Shown: piece after piece, positions 36,612 through 46,597 of the stretch
Numbering within the stretch: the stretch's first letter is position 1
Layout: each line of letters starts with the position of its first letter
Assembly: GCA_039029315.1 (NCBI GenBank)
Contig: JBCCGK010000006.1
Location: forward strand, 62,001-126,000
Direction of reading: 5' to 3'
Length of the DNA stretch: 64,000 bases
Source: JBCCCJ01 sp039029315
GTDB lineage: Bacteria > Bacteroidota > Bacteroidia > J057
Made by a program: the position numbers and the translations under genes
Notes under the pieces: generated by a model
What the model was told of the DNA's origin: nothing
What the model saw: the letters and a program-made list of their open reading frames with translations, nothing else
The model's database searches: none

Positions 36612-37253
36612 ATGAAATTCTCATTTGCAAGTTGCTTGTTAGGCTATATGCTGTTTTGCCTATCCGCTTTTGCCCAAAACCAACCTCTGATCATTCTGGA
36701 TGAAGGACAAGCTTCACAGGCTGTCTATCAAATTTACTTAGGCAAGGTTCAACCAGGAGAGTCTTTTGCGCAATTTTCTAATGTTGCACATCTTGGATTT
36801 CTCCGAACATTCTCGATTGAAGAACCGCCGAAGGAACAAGGCCCTAGTAGAGCTGCTGCGGAACAAAAGGTCTTCCTGGGACCATTCATCGGGCATCAAA
36901 CTGCTGCTCTGATCATGGATAAGATCCTGGAAAATGGTTACAAAGATGCCTATATGGAAAGAGATGAGAAAGGACTGAAAACCTATACTGGTGAATCACT
37001 GACTCACTCTGTACAGTTGGGCGCCTTCGAACAACTGAATATGAATAAATTCAACAAAATTGCTACAGTTCCTGCCCATGGAGTGTATGTGCTGTATGAA
37101 GATGGTTTGTTCAAAGTCCTCTCCGGCCTCTACCCTGCTGCTGAAAAAGAATATTTGCGCAAATCTGTTGTCCCATACATGAAAAGGGTTTGGGGATTCA
37201 GTGGATTTGTTCGGCAAGTTCATAAAGAACCTACACAAGCCGTCAACGAATAA
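36612..37253 (+). CDS. Exported protein with two SPOR-like repeats
   Basis: 213 residues with a signal peptide ending at SAFAQ. Two related halves: YQIYLGKV...VFLGPFIGHQTAALIMDKI (~35-115) and HSVQLGAFEQ...FKVLSGLYPAAEKEYLRKS (~133-195). The second shows the SPOR pattern (V-Q-L-G-A-F, then [FY]-K-V-x-x-G-x-Y). SPOR domains bind denuded peptidoglycan glycans at division septa. Assignment rests on this pattern and is moderate. An intrinsic terminator lies 36 bp after the stop. Confidence 0.6.
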   Translation: MKFSFASCLLGYMLFCLSAFAQNQPLIILDEGQASQAVYQIYLGKVQPGESFAQFSNVAHLGFLRTFSIEEPPKEQGPSRAAAEQKVFLGPFIGHQTAALIMDKILENGYKDAYMERDEKGLKTYTGESLTHSVQLGAFEQLNMNKFNKIATVPAHGVYVLYEDGLFKVLSGLYPAAEKEYLRKSVVPYMKRVWGFSGFVRQVHKEPTQAVNE

Positions 37254-37289
37254 ACATTCGTCCACAGCTCAATTTAACCTATACATTTG

Positions 37290-37320
37290 CTGGACAACTT
37301 TTTGGTTGTCCAGTTTTTTT
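37290..37320 (+). terminator. Intrinsic terminator
   Basis: CTGGACAAC pairs with GTTGTCCAG around a 6-nt loop, followed directly by seven T. This is a textbook rho-independent terminator for the SPOR-like gene; its T-run touches the stop codon of the convergent gene at 37319. Confidence 0.9.
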
Positions 37321-39862
37321 ATTCCCTTTTTACCTCAAATTGATAGCGGCCTGAAACAGGATCTCCTTCAGTGCTGATGCCTTCCAATCGAATTTCGTAC
37401 CTGGCTTCCCGATCACCCGTGAAGAACTCTACGGTAGCCTTTCCATCCGCTTTCCAACGAATTTCGTTCGTCCAGTAGAGCGTGGTGCGGAAATCAAATT
37501 CCTGATTTGAAGCCTGTGATCCTTCATAGACAGGGGCATAAAATTCCCGTGCTTTATGATAGCCGGGATGTTGGATATTCACAACCCCTCGATTCGTCTT
37601 GGCACTGAACGCCTGATTGCCTCCTTGTCGTGTATAAATCGCAATGATGCCTGATCTTCCTGCCTCGCCATAAGCTGCCGAAGTCGCCAAATCCTTGATG
37701 ACATCAATGAATTCAACATTCCGGACATTGACGGAGTTGGCAGATAGCGTACTCACGGGAACGCCATCCAGGAGAATCAATGCTGTGGTTGAGAGCGTAA
37801 ATGAGTTATTGCCTCGAATACGTGCAGTCTGATCAATCCCCGGAGTTCCAACAATTTCTACTCCTGGCACGCGACCACGAATCAATTGGAAGATCGAAAT
37901 CGACTGACTTCCGCCCTTGATGGAATCTACAACAAGTCGATGGCTCGGTTCTCTATACAGTTTTCCGGGCCGGTCAAAGGGGTCGGGGGCTTTCTTTCGC
38001 TTTCCTTCAATGACAATTTCTTCCAGTTGATATTCTTTGTATTTCAGATACTCTGCTTCCAGGGCCTTCAACCACGCAAGATCTTCTTTGATCTGATCCA
38101 TCAGATCACTCTGGGTTGGAACGGGAGAAAAGGACTCAGATCGCTCTACTGTAGGCCTTCCATATCTGTCGAGGAGAATGTCTACATTCCTGTTGCCATC
38201 AGGCCCTACATCTGGTGCGACTTTTTTCTTTTTTTTCTTTTTTTCCTTTTCCTCCTTTTGTGGTTTGTAGCGATTGGCTTGCAACAAGATATCAGTTGTA
38301 TCATCAAAATGGTAGCCTGAAAACAAAAACTTCCCCTCTTCATTGGTCAGGGTTTGATCCATCAAGAAATTCTTCTGATCCAGCGACGACAAAAATACTT
38401 CAGCTGCAAGCTCCCGTTTCTCCATATCAGGTCGAGTAATGGTTCCGCTGAATGTAAATCCTTGTTCATTGTGATAGCGAAAGACTGGGTCTTCATCTGC
38501 TAATAAGTCCTGCCAAACGAATCGTCGCCATCCTTGTGTCATCATCAATTGATCTAACAATCGCTTTCGTCCAGGCTCATCTTTCTCAAAGAAATAGTCC
38601 GGGTCTTCCAGCTTTCCTTTCAGTTCTGAATCCAGTAATAAATACGTCCGAATATTTCTTCCTCGAATGTCCCCTTTGCTCATGGGAATTTCTGCCACAC
38701 TGACAGAGGCATATCCCCTCTGCGGCAATCCTTCAGGCGTTTGCAAGCGCGTAGTCAAAGAAACCCTTTCGCGTGCGCCATATTGCTCTTGATTGGTCAG
38801 CATTTCAAGTTCTGGTTCTGTGTCAATATTGTCAACAAAAATCAAGCGCTCTGCCATCGGCAAGCCTTCTGCATTGAACAAGGTAAAATGCGCCACGCCA
38901 CTCGGCAAAGCACTCAATGGAAGCTTGAAACGCATCGCCTTGCCACTGAAGTCGTCGAGTGTGCCAAATACCTGTCCACGAATGTGCCCGAACAGAACCC
39001 CTCCTGTCAGGCCATCGGCAGTATTGCTTTGTAGAGTAATCGTCACATGTTCTGGACTTACGCCTGCTTGCATGACAAATCCCTGTTCAAGGGCTTTTGG
39101 CAACTTGATTTTCTGAAAGCTTCCCTGATATTCCACTTCTGCCCGATACTTCTGATTCGGTTCTGGTTTAAAGGGAAAACTTCCCAATCCAAATGTTCCC
39201 GTCTGAAACCGTCCAACTTCCTGATCATCTTTGTTTTTGATTAGCCCGGATACAGCGATTCCATTTCCTGCCTCATCGACAGCCTTGATTCCCATGATAG
39301 AGACCAACCCTTCTACCAAATCGCCTCCTTCAGGAAAAAACTGAACAGCATACTTCGCAGGGACTTCAGCAAGATTATCCCCAGGATTCTGTTCATCTTC
39401 TCCCCGAAAAATCTTATAAGGGTTCTCGATGAGAAGCTCCTGTGTAAACAGAAAAGAAGATTCGAAATTGCGCATGAATTGTGTATAAGCACGAATCATA
39501 TAGGTGCCGGGTTCCCATTTCCGATCAATCTGAAAGTCTCCTTTTCCCCTGCCAGCCTCCATGCGAATGGGAAGGGTGGACAAAATCTTGTCTTCTGGAC
39601 TCACCAGATCCACATAAAGCACTGTGCTCAAGGGGGAGGGTAAATGAAGCGCTGATTCTACCAGATAGGCCTGAAACCAAATGGGATCACCCAGCAGATA
39701 GGTATCCTTATCTAGATGGAGAAATACTTTTTCCTGGGGAAACAGGAGATGATGACGATCAAATCGGGTTTGGATTTTCTCCGCCAGCGTTCCTGGGAGG
39801 GGCTGCGCATAGAGAACACTCACTCCAAGGAGGAGCGTGCAGATCAAGAGTATTTGTTTCAT
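37319..39862 (-). CDS. MG2-domain / TonB-plug-domain outer-membrane-associated protein
   Basis: 847 residues with signal peptide (LLICTLLLGVSVLYAQ). The N-terminal half has alpha-2-macroglobulin MG2-type strands (PQEKVFLHLDKDTYLLGDPI, GTYMIRAYTQFMRNF). A lysine-rich spacer (KEEKEKKKKKKK) follows at about 530-545, then a TonB-receptor plug-like domain at ~655-750 (QLIRGRVPGVEIVG, RIRGNNSFTLSTTALILLDG, YGEAGRSGIIAIYT). The 22-strand barrel of a true receptor is missing, so it is not a transporter by itself. This architecture is common in Bacteroidota and may act in envelope protein interactions (inference). Confidence 0.82.
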   Translation of the reverse strand: MKQILLICTLLLGVSVLYAQPLPGTLAEKIQTRFDRHHLLFPQEKVFLHLDKDTYLLGDPIWFQAYLVESALHLPSPLSTVLYVDLVSPEDKILSTLPIRMEAGRGKGDFQIDRKWEPGTYMIRAYTQFMRNFESSFLFTQELLIENPYKIFRGEDEQNPGDNLAEVPAKYAVQFFPEGGDLVEGLVSIMGIKAVDEAGNGIAVSGLIKNKDDQEVGRFQTGTFGLGSFPFKPEPNQKYRAEVEYQGSFQKIKLPKALEQGFVMQAGVSPEHVTITLQSNTADGLTGGVLFGHIRGQVFGTLDDFSGKAMRFKLPLSALPSGVAHFTLFNAEGLPMAERLIFVDNIDTEPELEMLTNQEQYGARERVSLTTRLQTPEGLPQRGYASVSVAEIPMSKGDIRGRNIRTYLLLDSELKGKLEDPDYFFEKDEPGRKRLLDQLMMTQGWRRFVWQDLLADEDPVFRYHNEQGFTFSGTITRPDMEKRELAAEVFLSSLDQKNFLMDQTLTNEEGKFLFSGYHFDDTTDILLQANRYKPQKEEKEKKKKKKKVAPDVGPDGNRNVDILLDRYGRPTVERSESFSPVPTQSDLMDQIKEDLAWLKALEAEYLKYKEYQLEEIVIEGKRKKAPDPFDRPGKLYREPSHRLVVDSIKGGSQSISIFQLIRGRVPGVEIVGTPGIDQTARIRGNNSFTLSTTALILLDGVPVSTLSANSVNVRNVEFIDVIKDLATSAAYGEAGRSGIIAIYTRQGGNQAFSAKTNRGVVNIQHPGYHKAREFYAPVYEGSQASNQEFDFRTTLYWTNEIRWKADGKATVEFFTGDREARYEIRLEGISTEGDPVSGRYQFEVKRE

Positions 39863-39968
39863 GGTAAGTGAACAAATTAGAGTAATAAATAAAAAGGTAC
39901 ATTGACGCGAATGATTGTCTTTGGGTGGTGGTCAATGTTACGAAGATCAACTCGCTGGCCAGAGAAGC

Positions 39969-40739
39969 TTAGGCATGCTTGGATTCCTTCACTCGACTGA
40001 GTTTTTTCTGATAGCGTCCCTGCACGACATCTGTAATGACAAGGATGGCAATCACGAAGTAGAAGGTAGTCTTACTCATGGGCGTGACTTCACTGCCGAA
40101 TAGATGGAGATGCGCCAGATGCCCACCTTCTGACAGAAGCATGACTCCAACCAAAAACAAAATAAAGAGCCCCAAAACCTCATACATTCGATTTTTTTGG
40201 AGAAAAGTCGAGATTCGGTCTGCCAGCCAGATCATCATCAGGCCTCCGATAATAATTGCTACAGCCATGACCCAAAAGACATCGGTCAAAGCCATTGCAC
40301 TTAGAATAGAATCGAAGGAGAATACAATGTTCATGATCACAATCATGGTAATGACTTGCCCAACTGATTTGGATTTTCGTTCTGTGCTTTCTTCATGTTC
40401 CTCAAGAGAAATCATATGCCAAATCTCTTTCATGGCAGTATAAATGATGAAAGCGCCTCCTAACAAGACAATGAGGCTATGAATATTAAATTTCCCTTCA
40501 ATCACATTCTCCCATCCAAACCCAAATATGGGGTCCTGGAAATAGCCAATCACTGAGATCAACAGGAATAGCAAGGCAATTCGCAGTACGATAGCCAGGC
40601 CAATCCCTACCTTCCGGACGTAGGCTTGTCTTTCTGGAGGTGCGTTCTTGGATTCGAGGGAAATATAGAGGAGGTTGTCAAATCCCAGGACAGCTTGCAG
40701 GAGTACAAGCATTGCGAGGGTTATGATGTTTTCGATCAT
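39969..40739 (-). CDS. TerC-family integral membrane protein
   Basis: 256 residues, about seven helices. The TerC marks are VLLQAVLGFDNLLYISLESK (with the membrane Asp-Asn), a charged cytoplasmic loop (EEHEESTERKSK), and MNIVFSFDSILSAMALTD (second membrane Asp with Ser). TerC proteins are linked to tellurite resistance and to manganese export or metalation of exported enzymes (family knowledge). No other ter genes are nearby, so a metal-homeostasis role is more likely than tellurite resistance. Confidence 0.88.
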   Translation of the reverse strand: MIENIITLAMLVLLQAVLGFDNLLYISLESKNAPPERQAYVRKVGIGLAIVLRIALLFLLISVIGYFQDPIFGFGWENVIEGKFNIHSLIVLLGGAFIIYTAMKEIWHMISLEEHEESTERKSKSVGQVITMIVIMNIVFSFDSILSAMALTDVFWVMAVAIIIGGLMMIWLADRISTFLQKNRMYEVLGLFILFLVGVMLLSEGGHLAHLHLFGSEVTPMSKTTFYFVIAILVITDVVQGRYQKKLSRVKESKHA

Positions 40740-40858
40740 TGTTGTGTATTCAGATGAAACTCACAGCCAAAATAATTCGAGAATGGGAATTTGCCAACAA
40801 TTCTCCTGGGAATTCGGCGAATGGAGTTCAATCTGCTCACGGCTTCCTCATCTGGCTC

Positions 40859-41290
40859 TTACAACTGTTTGGTCATGAGGTATGCATCATTTCGGGTATT
40901 TATGACTCGATATCCCAAGGATTGATACAGGCGCATGGCAGGATTCGAAGGGTAGACAGACAGGCTGATAGCATCCAATCCTTCCTGCTTTGTCAGGAAT
41001 TCCATCAGGGACAAGACATGTTTTCCGATTCCTTTGCCCCTGAATTGTTCTTCAATCTGGATGGTGCTGACATAGCCTGAACCTGATTTGATTCGCCAAT
41101 GATAGAAGCCTGCACGCTCACCGTGATAATAAATAAGTGCTGCTCTGCCTTCCCCTATATTGTCAAAGAATTTTTGTCTGTCCCAGATGACTCTGTATTG
41201 CTCAAAGTACGTCTTCATGTTCTCGGCAGCAAGCTGAAAACAGTATAATCGATCTTCCTCTGTAAGAGGAATGGTAGAAATAGAATTCAT
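40859..41290 (-). CDS. GNAT-family N-acetyltransferase
   Basis: 143 residues from the ATG at 41290; the frame extends to a GTG at 41326. The acetyl-CoA-binding motif A is IQIEEQFRGKGIGKHVLSLM (Arg/Gln-x-x-Gly-x-Gly), followed by motif B LSVYPSNPAMRLYQSLGYRV, where Asn and Tyr are the usual catalytic-site residues. The N-terminus (ENMKTYFEQYRVIWDRQKFF) resembles the MbtK/RimI-like acyltransferases common in Bacteroidota. The acceptor is unknown. Confidence 0.85.
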   Translation of the reverse strand: MNSISTIPLTEEDRLYCFQLAAENMKTYFEQYRVIWDRQKFFDNIGEGRAALIYYHGERAGFYHWRIKSGSGYVSTIQIEEQFRGKGIGKHVLSLMEFLTKQEGLDAISLSVYPSNPAMRLYQSLGYRVINTRNDAYLMTKQL

Positions 41291-41508
41291 GCCCCGGCTT
41301 TCGATTTCTTTGATGTGGTTGATCACAACAATGATCCCTTGATGTTCTGGATTCCAATCAGCCTCTGATTCTGATGGATCATATATGGGATCACCTTATG
41401 CAAGCTCTCTATGGTTCGAACGATGGATAGATTGTGGAGTTGCACAAAAGGTCCAAAGAATATTGTAGGGGAAGAATCCCTGGTCCAGTCCTAGACTCAT
41501 CAGGCGGA

Positions 41509-42561
41509 TTATTCAATATTATAGGTCTCAAACAAATACTGTATGGCGCGCTCCAACACCACGTCCCTCCCAGCCTCAATGTCTGCTTTGGTGTTGATGG
41601 CCAGGACATCCGGGACCAGACCTTTTCCGTCGAGGCTTATTCCTTCTGGCGTAAGGCTATTCTGTGCAGGATATTTATAATACCAGCCGTTGGGCAAAAA
41701 TCGCTGATTGCTTGTAGAAGAAAATGCTCCTGCCGTTGTGTCCCCAATATGGGTTACATGGCTATTACTTTTCAGATACAAGGTGATGTGCTCTGCTCCG
41801 CTTACCGAAAATTTGTCTGTCAACACGATGACAGGCTTGAGATATTGGTTGACTTCGTCATTGGTATTGAAAAAGAAAGTCTTTTCATCAAAATCATTGT
41901 AGCCGGGACCATTCCGTGTTTGGTTGCTGAAAATAGCCTTCGTCTCTTCCGCAAAGGCCGCTGTGATGGCATTCGCAAAATCACCCCTTCCCCCCGGATT
42001 GTTTCGAACATCGAAGATGATGGCTTTCAGTTGCCCGATGTCGGAAAGAATGTCATCCATGAGCTCGATTGGGCCATAGCCATCCGTATCGCCAATATGG
42101 ATATAGCCGATGTGCTTGTTGAGGATTTTGCCATAACTCATTTCTGGCGCACGCATCGTATCTATCGTGTGAACAAATTCCAGATACTCGCGCTCAATCA
42201 ATTCTTTGCTGAAGGCTTCGATCGCAGCTTCGATCTGATGAGAGCCAGAGACATAGAATTCTTCGGTTTCAGGATTTTCAAGAGAGGTATGTTCATCATC
42301 GAATACTTCTATCATTTCTGTAAAAATCCGCCACAATTCCTCCTCACTGGTAGTGGGTCTTACTTGTGGTTGATAGACGGTGTAGACAGAATCCCAGTTG
42401 ATGTTTTTGGTAAAAATGATGGCAGAATGCTTGTCATAATCGTCCCAGAAAAGCTCAAAGTTATTTTGGGGAGTGTTTTCTTCGGCTGGTCCCAAGGCCA
42501 TTCTCTTGCATCCCCAAAGGGTCACAAGGGCAAACAATAAGAAGAAGGAAAAGGTCTTCAT
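41509..42561 (-). CDS. S41-family peptidase lipoprotein (C-terminal-processing-protease-like)
   Basis: 350 residues. Lipoprotein signal ending LFALVTLWGC (Cys 18), an N-terminal helical cap with WDDYDKHSAIIF and FDDEHTSLENP, then the tail-specific protease core: IGYIHIGD, LKAIIFDVRNNPGGRGDF (oxyanion region), and KFSVSGAEHITLYL where the Ser of S-G-A-E is the likely nucleophile, with GDTTAGAFSS downstream. No clear PDZ domain. It probably degrades or trims envelope proteins. The next gene downstream of the promoter (42565) precedes it with a 3-bp gap, so the two are co-transcribed. Confidence 0.85.
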   Translation of the reverse strand: MKTFSFFLLFALVTLWGCKRMALGPAEENTPQNNFELFWDDYDKHSAIIFTKNINWDSVYTVYQPQVRPTTSEEELWRIFTEMIEVFDDEHTSLENPETEEFYVSGSHQIEAAIEAFSKELIEREYLEFVHTIDTMRAPEMSYGKILNKHIGYIHIGDTDGYGPIELMDDILSDIGQLKAIIFDVRNNPGGRGDFANAITAAFAEETKAIFSNQTRNGPGYNDFDEKTFFFNTNDEVNQYLKPVIVLTDKFSVSGAEHITLYLKSNSHVTHIGDTTAGAFSSTSNQRFLPNGWYYKYPAQNSLTPEGISLDGKGLVPDVLAINTKADIEAGRDVVLERAIQYLFETYNIE

Positions 42562-42564
42562 GAG

Positions 42565-43350
42565 TTAAAATGTTAAGGTCAAACCAAGTGTGAATTGATT
42601 GTGTGCATGCCGATAAGAAAATGATTCCTCTGTTCGCTGGTAGCGATTCTCATATCCTATAAGCAGGTCGAGTCTTTGTGTGAGTGCATAGTAATACTGA
42701 AGGGACAGGGTATAGGCAAAAATTTTGTTCCACGACCCCCACGATCCATTTGTGATGAGGGCGAAGACATTTCCTTCATCATTGTTTCGGCCCAATTCTT
42801 CGTCGTTGCCATTATAGGGTGGTCGGACAATGAGGTTCACGACGGGAATACTGAGTTGGGCTGCCAATCGATGTAAATCATTGAGCTGATACCTCCCCTG
42901 CACAGCCAGGTCCAGACTATGAGTTGCCATAAAGCTGAAGGCATCCTGATCCTCCCAATCCAGGTAATAAATGTAAAAACTATATTGAGGTCCAAGGTAG
43001 ATGCGCAACTTGTCATTGGAGAATGGAGGAATCTCTCGGACATAAGCGATCGACAGATTGCCGAGGATATAGGAGGTGGTAAAATGAGGCGAAACTGGCG
43101 TTTTGATGTTGCCACTGCTATAAGCAAGGTTGATCGCAAAGCGCGAACGCTGATGTTGTTTCGCATATCTTACCCCAAACAGTGATCCTCCCTCCGAATA
43201 GCCCAAAGGCGAGAAATTGCGATCACGGAGGTAGCCCTGATTGTATCCTGGACCAATACTGATCTGATGCTTGTAGGCAATCTCATCAGGAGTTTGTGTC
43301 TGAGCGGGAATACAACTCAGAATAGTCAACAAGAAGAATAGGTATTTCAT
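42565..43350 (-). CDS. Outer-membrane beta-barrel-like protein
   Basis: 261 residues from the ATG at 43350, which gives a proper signal peptide (KYLFFLLTILSCIPAQTQ); the frame continues to 43434 without a signal. The mature protein is rich in amphipathic strands with Tyr/Phe girdles (SIGPGYNQGYLRDRNFSP, FAYTLSLQYYYALTQRLDLL) and ends QFTLGLTLTF with terminal Phe, as barrels assembled by BAM do. Three bp separate its stop from the S41 peptidase start, so it is the first gene of that operon. No closer family. Confidence 0.65.
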   Translation of the reverse strand: MKYLFFLLTILSCIPAQTQTPDEIAYKHQISIGPGYNQGYLRDRNFSPLGYSEGGSLFGVRYAKQHQRSRFAINLAYSSGNIKTPVSPHFTTSYILGNLSIAYVREIPPFSNDKLRIYLGPQYSFYIYYLDWEDQDAFSFMATHSLDLAVQGRYQLNDLHRLAAQLSIPVVNLIVRPPYNGNDEELGRNNDEGNVFALITNGSWGSWNKIFAYTLSLQYYYALTQRLDLLIGYENRYQRTEESFSYRHAHNQFTLGLTLTF

Positions 43351-43645
43351 CTCTTTCTGATTCTGTGGATTTGAGGAATAAGCCTTAAACGAGATGCATG
43401 TGGCTGCAACTGATGACTGAAAGTAGAGGGACATGCCATTCCGGGAAAGAGAATCCTTGTGAAATCCATGAAAAAGAAGGTGAACCTACAGAAAGAGTCC
43501 ATTAATCCATCTGCCTTCCCATTCATCTGACTTTATCACCTAAAAAGATTGATTCACGTCGACATTCACTGAATTGACGGTTTTTTTAGAAGGCTACAGG
43601 AGATTTCTCCTTACCTTCACTTCCGGGTAAAAGGCTTCCCATTCT

Positions 43646-45751
43646 ATGAAATTCCATACGCTCACTTTTGGACTGATCCTATGCTTGTTTACCCTTAATC
43701 AGGTACAGGGCCAATCTGACCTTTGGCTGGAACAACAGCTAAGCCTGCGCCTGGACAGTCTACAGAAGCAGATGCACAAACAGGACATTCAGCAAATTAT
43801 TCAGCGCATTCGAAGCACCAGAGAGGAAGGATTGTCTTCATTTCCCACTCTGGAGGTCTGGTATTTATTGTTTCTCAGCGATTTGTTTTTGCATCTGGCC
43901 GAAACCGATTCTGCAGATGCTGTTGCACAAGAGGCTCTTTCGATTTCTCTGGCACATGGGCTTGAAGAGGAAATTCAGCTCAATTATTTCAGAATGGGCA
44001 CGATTCGACTCAAAGGAGGCGGATTTGCGGAATGTCTCCCCTATTTTGATTCATCTGAAGTTTATTTTCGGAAGACTCAGCAGCAGGAAAGATTGACAAG
44101 TTGTTTGGCAAAAAAAGCCTATGCCTTGGCCGGACTAGGCCAACAGGAGGCCGCCATTCTTGCTGCGGAAGAAGCGATGGCATTGGCGGAAGGGATTGAT
44201 CTTCCGGAACTCCTCACTGAGGTATACAATGACGTGGGCTTGATGTATGCCATCACCAATGACGCTCCCAACTGTGCAAAGATTTTTCTCAAAGGATATG
44301 CCCTTGCCAAGGAACACCGACTACAGGCTGTGATTGCCAGTTTGGGAAACAATTTGGCGATCCTGTTCACCTATCTACATCAATTTGAAAAAGCCAAAAA
44401 ATACAATCAGGAAGCCATTCAAACGTGTGAGATTCTCAATTTGAAATCCGTCAAAATCAAGGTCTTGTTCAACCGGGTGAACCTATACCTTGCATTGGAT
44501 GAAGTTGATTCCGCTCAGTGGTATCTCGATCTGGTTGTTGACCAGGCCCGAGAGGCAGATGATGTATATCTTGAGCCCTATATCGAATCCAGCAGGGGGG
44601 AAATCTCCTGGAAAAAAAGACGATATGAACAAGCTCACCAGCATTTCCGTCAAGGGATTGCACTTGCACAACTCAATCAGGACCAAAAGGCAGAATTGGA
44701 TGCCTTGGGAGGTGTCGCAAGATATCTGGCGCATAGCCAGCAGCATCAGAAGGCCCTCGCCCTGCTTGCAAATATCATTCACCATCCCTTGATGCTCGCC
44801 ATTGACAAAAGGGAACTGATAGAGTTGCAATCCTCCCTCTACGAAACCATTGGAGATTACCCCAGGGCTCTGGAAGCACAAAAACGCAGTAGCCAGATCA
44901 AGGATACTGTTCTGTCCCTGGAGCGTATTGGGGTGGCTGTCTCGCTGGAAACGGATTACGAATTGCAGGTACAAGAAGCCCGGATCGATCGTCTTCAAAT
45001 AGAAAACAAACTGGCTCAACAACAGAATGTACAAAATCAACGCACAATTATTGCCTTATTGATATTCATCCTCTTAGTCGCTCTCTTGGGGTATTATTTG
45101 TCTCGCCATCGTCGCCTGACACTCCAAAAAGACCTGACTGAGGTCAAAGAGAGCCTGCTCCGTTTGCAAATCAATCCACACTTTATTTTTAATTCACTGA
45201 ACTCTATCCAATCGTCATTTTTGCAAGAAGATGAGGAAAAGACCATACACTTGTTTAGCAAATTCTCCAATCTCATGCGACAAGTTCTGCACAACTCTGA
45301 GTTTCCATTTGTGAGCTTGAGTGAAGAGCTGGAGTTGTTGACCAATTATCTGGAGCTTGAAAAAATTCGCTCTAATAACAAATTTGACTATTGTATAGAG
45401 ATTGAGGAAGGGGTGAACATGTATCAGGTTCAGGTCCCAAGCATGATTCTGCAAATCTTTATTGAAAACGCCATCTGGCATGGCATCGGGCCGAAAAAGG
45501 ATAGAGGAAGTATTCGCATCCTTGTTAGTGAAGAACAAGGCAAACACAAAATTCTGATTGAAGACAATGGCGTGGGAAGAAGCTTCTCGATCAAACATAA
45601 GTCCGACGATCAAAAAACGAAACGCTCTTTGGGAACAGAGTTAGCCAGACAGCGAATTCATCAATTGAATCGAAAATACGGCAAGGGACTCAGTTTGAAT
45701 ATTCAGGATAGACCAGATATGATGGGAACCTGTGTTGAGATTATGACTTAG
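43646..45751 (+). CDS. TPR-containing LytS-type sensor histidine kinase
   Basis: 701 residues. Signal peptide (LILCLFTLNQVQGQ), about eight TPR-like helices to ~440, a coiled coil, one transmembrane helix (TIIALLIFILLVALLGYYLS, ~472-491), then a His_kinase domain (PF06580) with phospho-acceptor His 512 in LQINPHFIFNSLNSIQ and a HATPase with VPSMILQIFIENAIWHGI (N box) and IEDNGVG (G1). The same class as LytS/YehU but with periplasmic TPRs as sensor. It is paired with a LytTR regulator that starts 9 bp after the stop. Confidence 0.93.
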   Translation: MKFHTLTFGLILCLFTLNQVQGQSDLWLEQQLSLRLDSLQKQMHKQDIQQIIQRIRSTREEGLSSFPTLEVWYLLFLSDLFLHLAETDSADAVAQEALSISLAHGLEEEIQLNYFRMGTIRLKGGGFAECLPYFDSSEVYFRKTQQQERLTSCLAKKAYALAGLGQQEAAILAAEEAMALAEGIDLPELLTEVYNDVGLMYAITNDAPNCAKIFLKGYALAKEHRLQAVIASLGNNLAILFTYLHQFEKAKKYNQEAIQTCEILNLKSVKIKVLFNRVNLYLALDEVDSAQWYLDLVVDQAREADDVYLEPYIESSRGEISWKKRRYEQAHQHFRQGIALAQLNQDQKAELDALGGVARYLAHSQQHQKALALLANIIHHPLMLAIDKRELIELQSSLYETIGDYPRALEAQKRSSQIKDTVLSLERIGVAVSLETDYELQVQEARIDRLQIENKLAQQQNVQNQRTIIALLIFILLVALLGYYLSRHRRLTLQKDLTEVKESLLRLQINPHFIFNSLNSIQSSFLQEDEEKTIHLFSKFSNLMRQVLHNSEFPFVSLSEELELLTNYLELEKIRSNNKFDYCIEIEEGVNMYQVQVPSMILQIFIENAIWHGIGPKKDRGSIRILVSEEQGKHKILIEDNGVGRSFSIKHKSDDQKTKRSLGTELARQRIHQLNRKYGKGLSLNIQDRPDMMGTCVEIMT

Positions 45752-45760
45752 TATCAGTCA

Positions 45761-46549
45761 ATGAACATACAAGCACTGATTGTTGATGACGAAAAAGATG
45801 CACGGGATGCACTCCGCATCCTGATCAATAAATTCGTCCCGCATGTCACGATTGTGGGCGAAGCAGATAGCGTCAAAAGCGGAATCCGGGAGATCGAAAG
45901 CCTTCACCCACAACTCGTGTTCCTGGATATCAATATGCTTGATGGAACTGGTTTTGATTTATTGGATCAACTCGACCTCGTGAACTTTCATTTGGTCTTC
46001 GTCACAGCCTACGATCAATATGCTATCAAGGCATTCAAATATGCAGCCATCGATTATTTGCTCAAACCCATTGATCTACAAGAACTTCGAAAATGCGTCG
46101 CTCGGATCGAACAAGCGGGACAGAGAAAGAAAGAGGGGAGATCGCTGGATTCTTTGACAAGCAGTCATTTGATTCAGGAAGTTCGAGCCGCCATTTTGGA
46201 AAAGGAACAATCATTCAAAAAACGCTTCACGATCAAGAAACAATCCGGCATTTTTTTGCTCCATACAGCAGATATCGCCTACTTCTTTGCAGATGACAAT
46301 CTCGTTTTTGCGATGGATCAGGACGCTCGCAAGCATGTTGTTTCTCATCGAATCTCAGAATTAGAGGAAATATTAGACCCAAACACTTTTTTCAAAATCA
46401 ATCGCAGTGAAATCGTCAATATCCATTTTATCCAGAAAATGGAAGCCTATTTTGGCAATCGACTGGTGATTGTCATGAAAGGAGGAACAGGAGAGTTGAC
46501 CACCAGTGCTTCCAAAACGGCTACATTTCGGAAGTGGTTGGATCGCTAG
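45761..46549 (+). CDS. LytTR-family response regulator
   Basis: 262 residues. Receiver domain 1-120 with phospho-acceptor Asp 56 (LVFLDINMLDGTGF), acidic pocket DDEKD at 9-13 and the conserved Lys in YLLKPIDLQEL. LytTR DNA-binding domain ~160-262 (FKKRFTIKKQSGIFLLHTAD, ISELEEILDPNTFFKINRSE, FGNRLVIVMKGGTGELTTSA). The NRSEIVN turn is the DNA-contact signature. Partner of the upstream LytS-type kinase. Targets are unknown; LytTR sites are paired 9-bp repeats and none was evident in the divergent 43351-43645 region by eye. Confidence 0.95.
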   Translation: MNIQALIVDDEKDARDALRILINKFVPHVTIVGEADSVKSGIREIESLHPQLVFLDINMLDGTGFDLLDQLDLVNFHLVFVTAYDQYAIKAFKYAAIDYLLKPIDLQELRKCVARIEQAGQRKKEGRSLDSLTSSHLIQEVRAAILEKEQSFKKRFTIKKQSGIFLLHTADIAYFFADDNLVFAMDQDARKHVVSHRISELEEILDPNTFFKINRSEIVNIHFIQKMEAYFGNRLVIVMKGGTGELTTSASKTATFRKWLDR

Positions 46550-46597
46550 CTACCTCCTCCCCCATTTGCTTTTGCCTAGGTTGGATTCGCTCCTTGA

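Noticed and set aside
39969..40739. Tellurite-resistance operon
   Set aside because: Only terC is present; no terZ, terD, terE or terB genes adjoin it.
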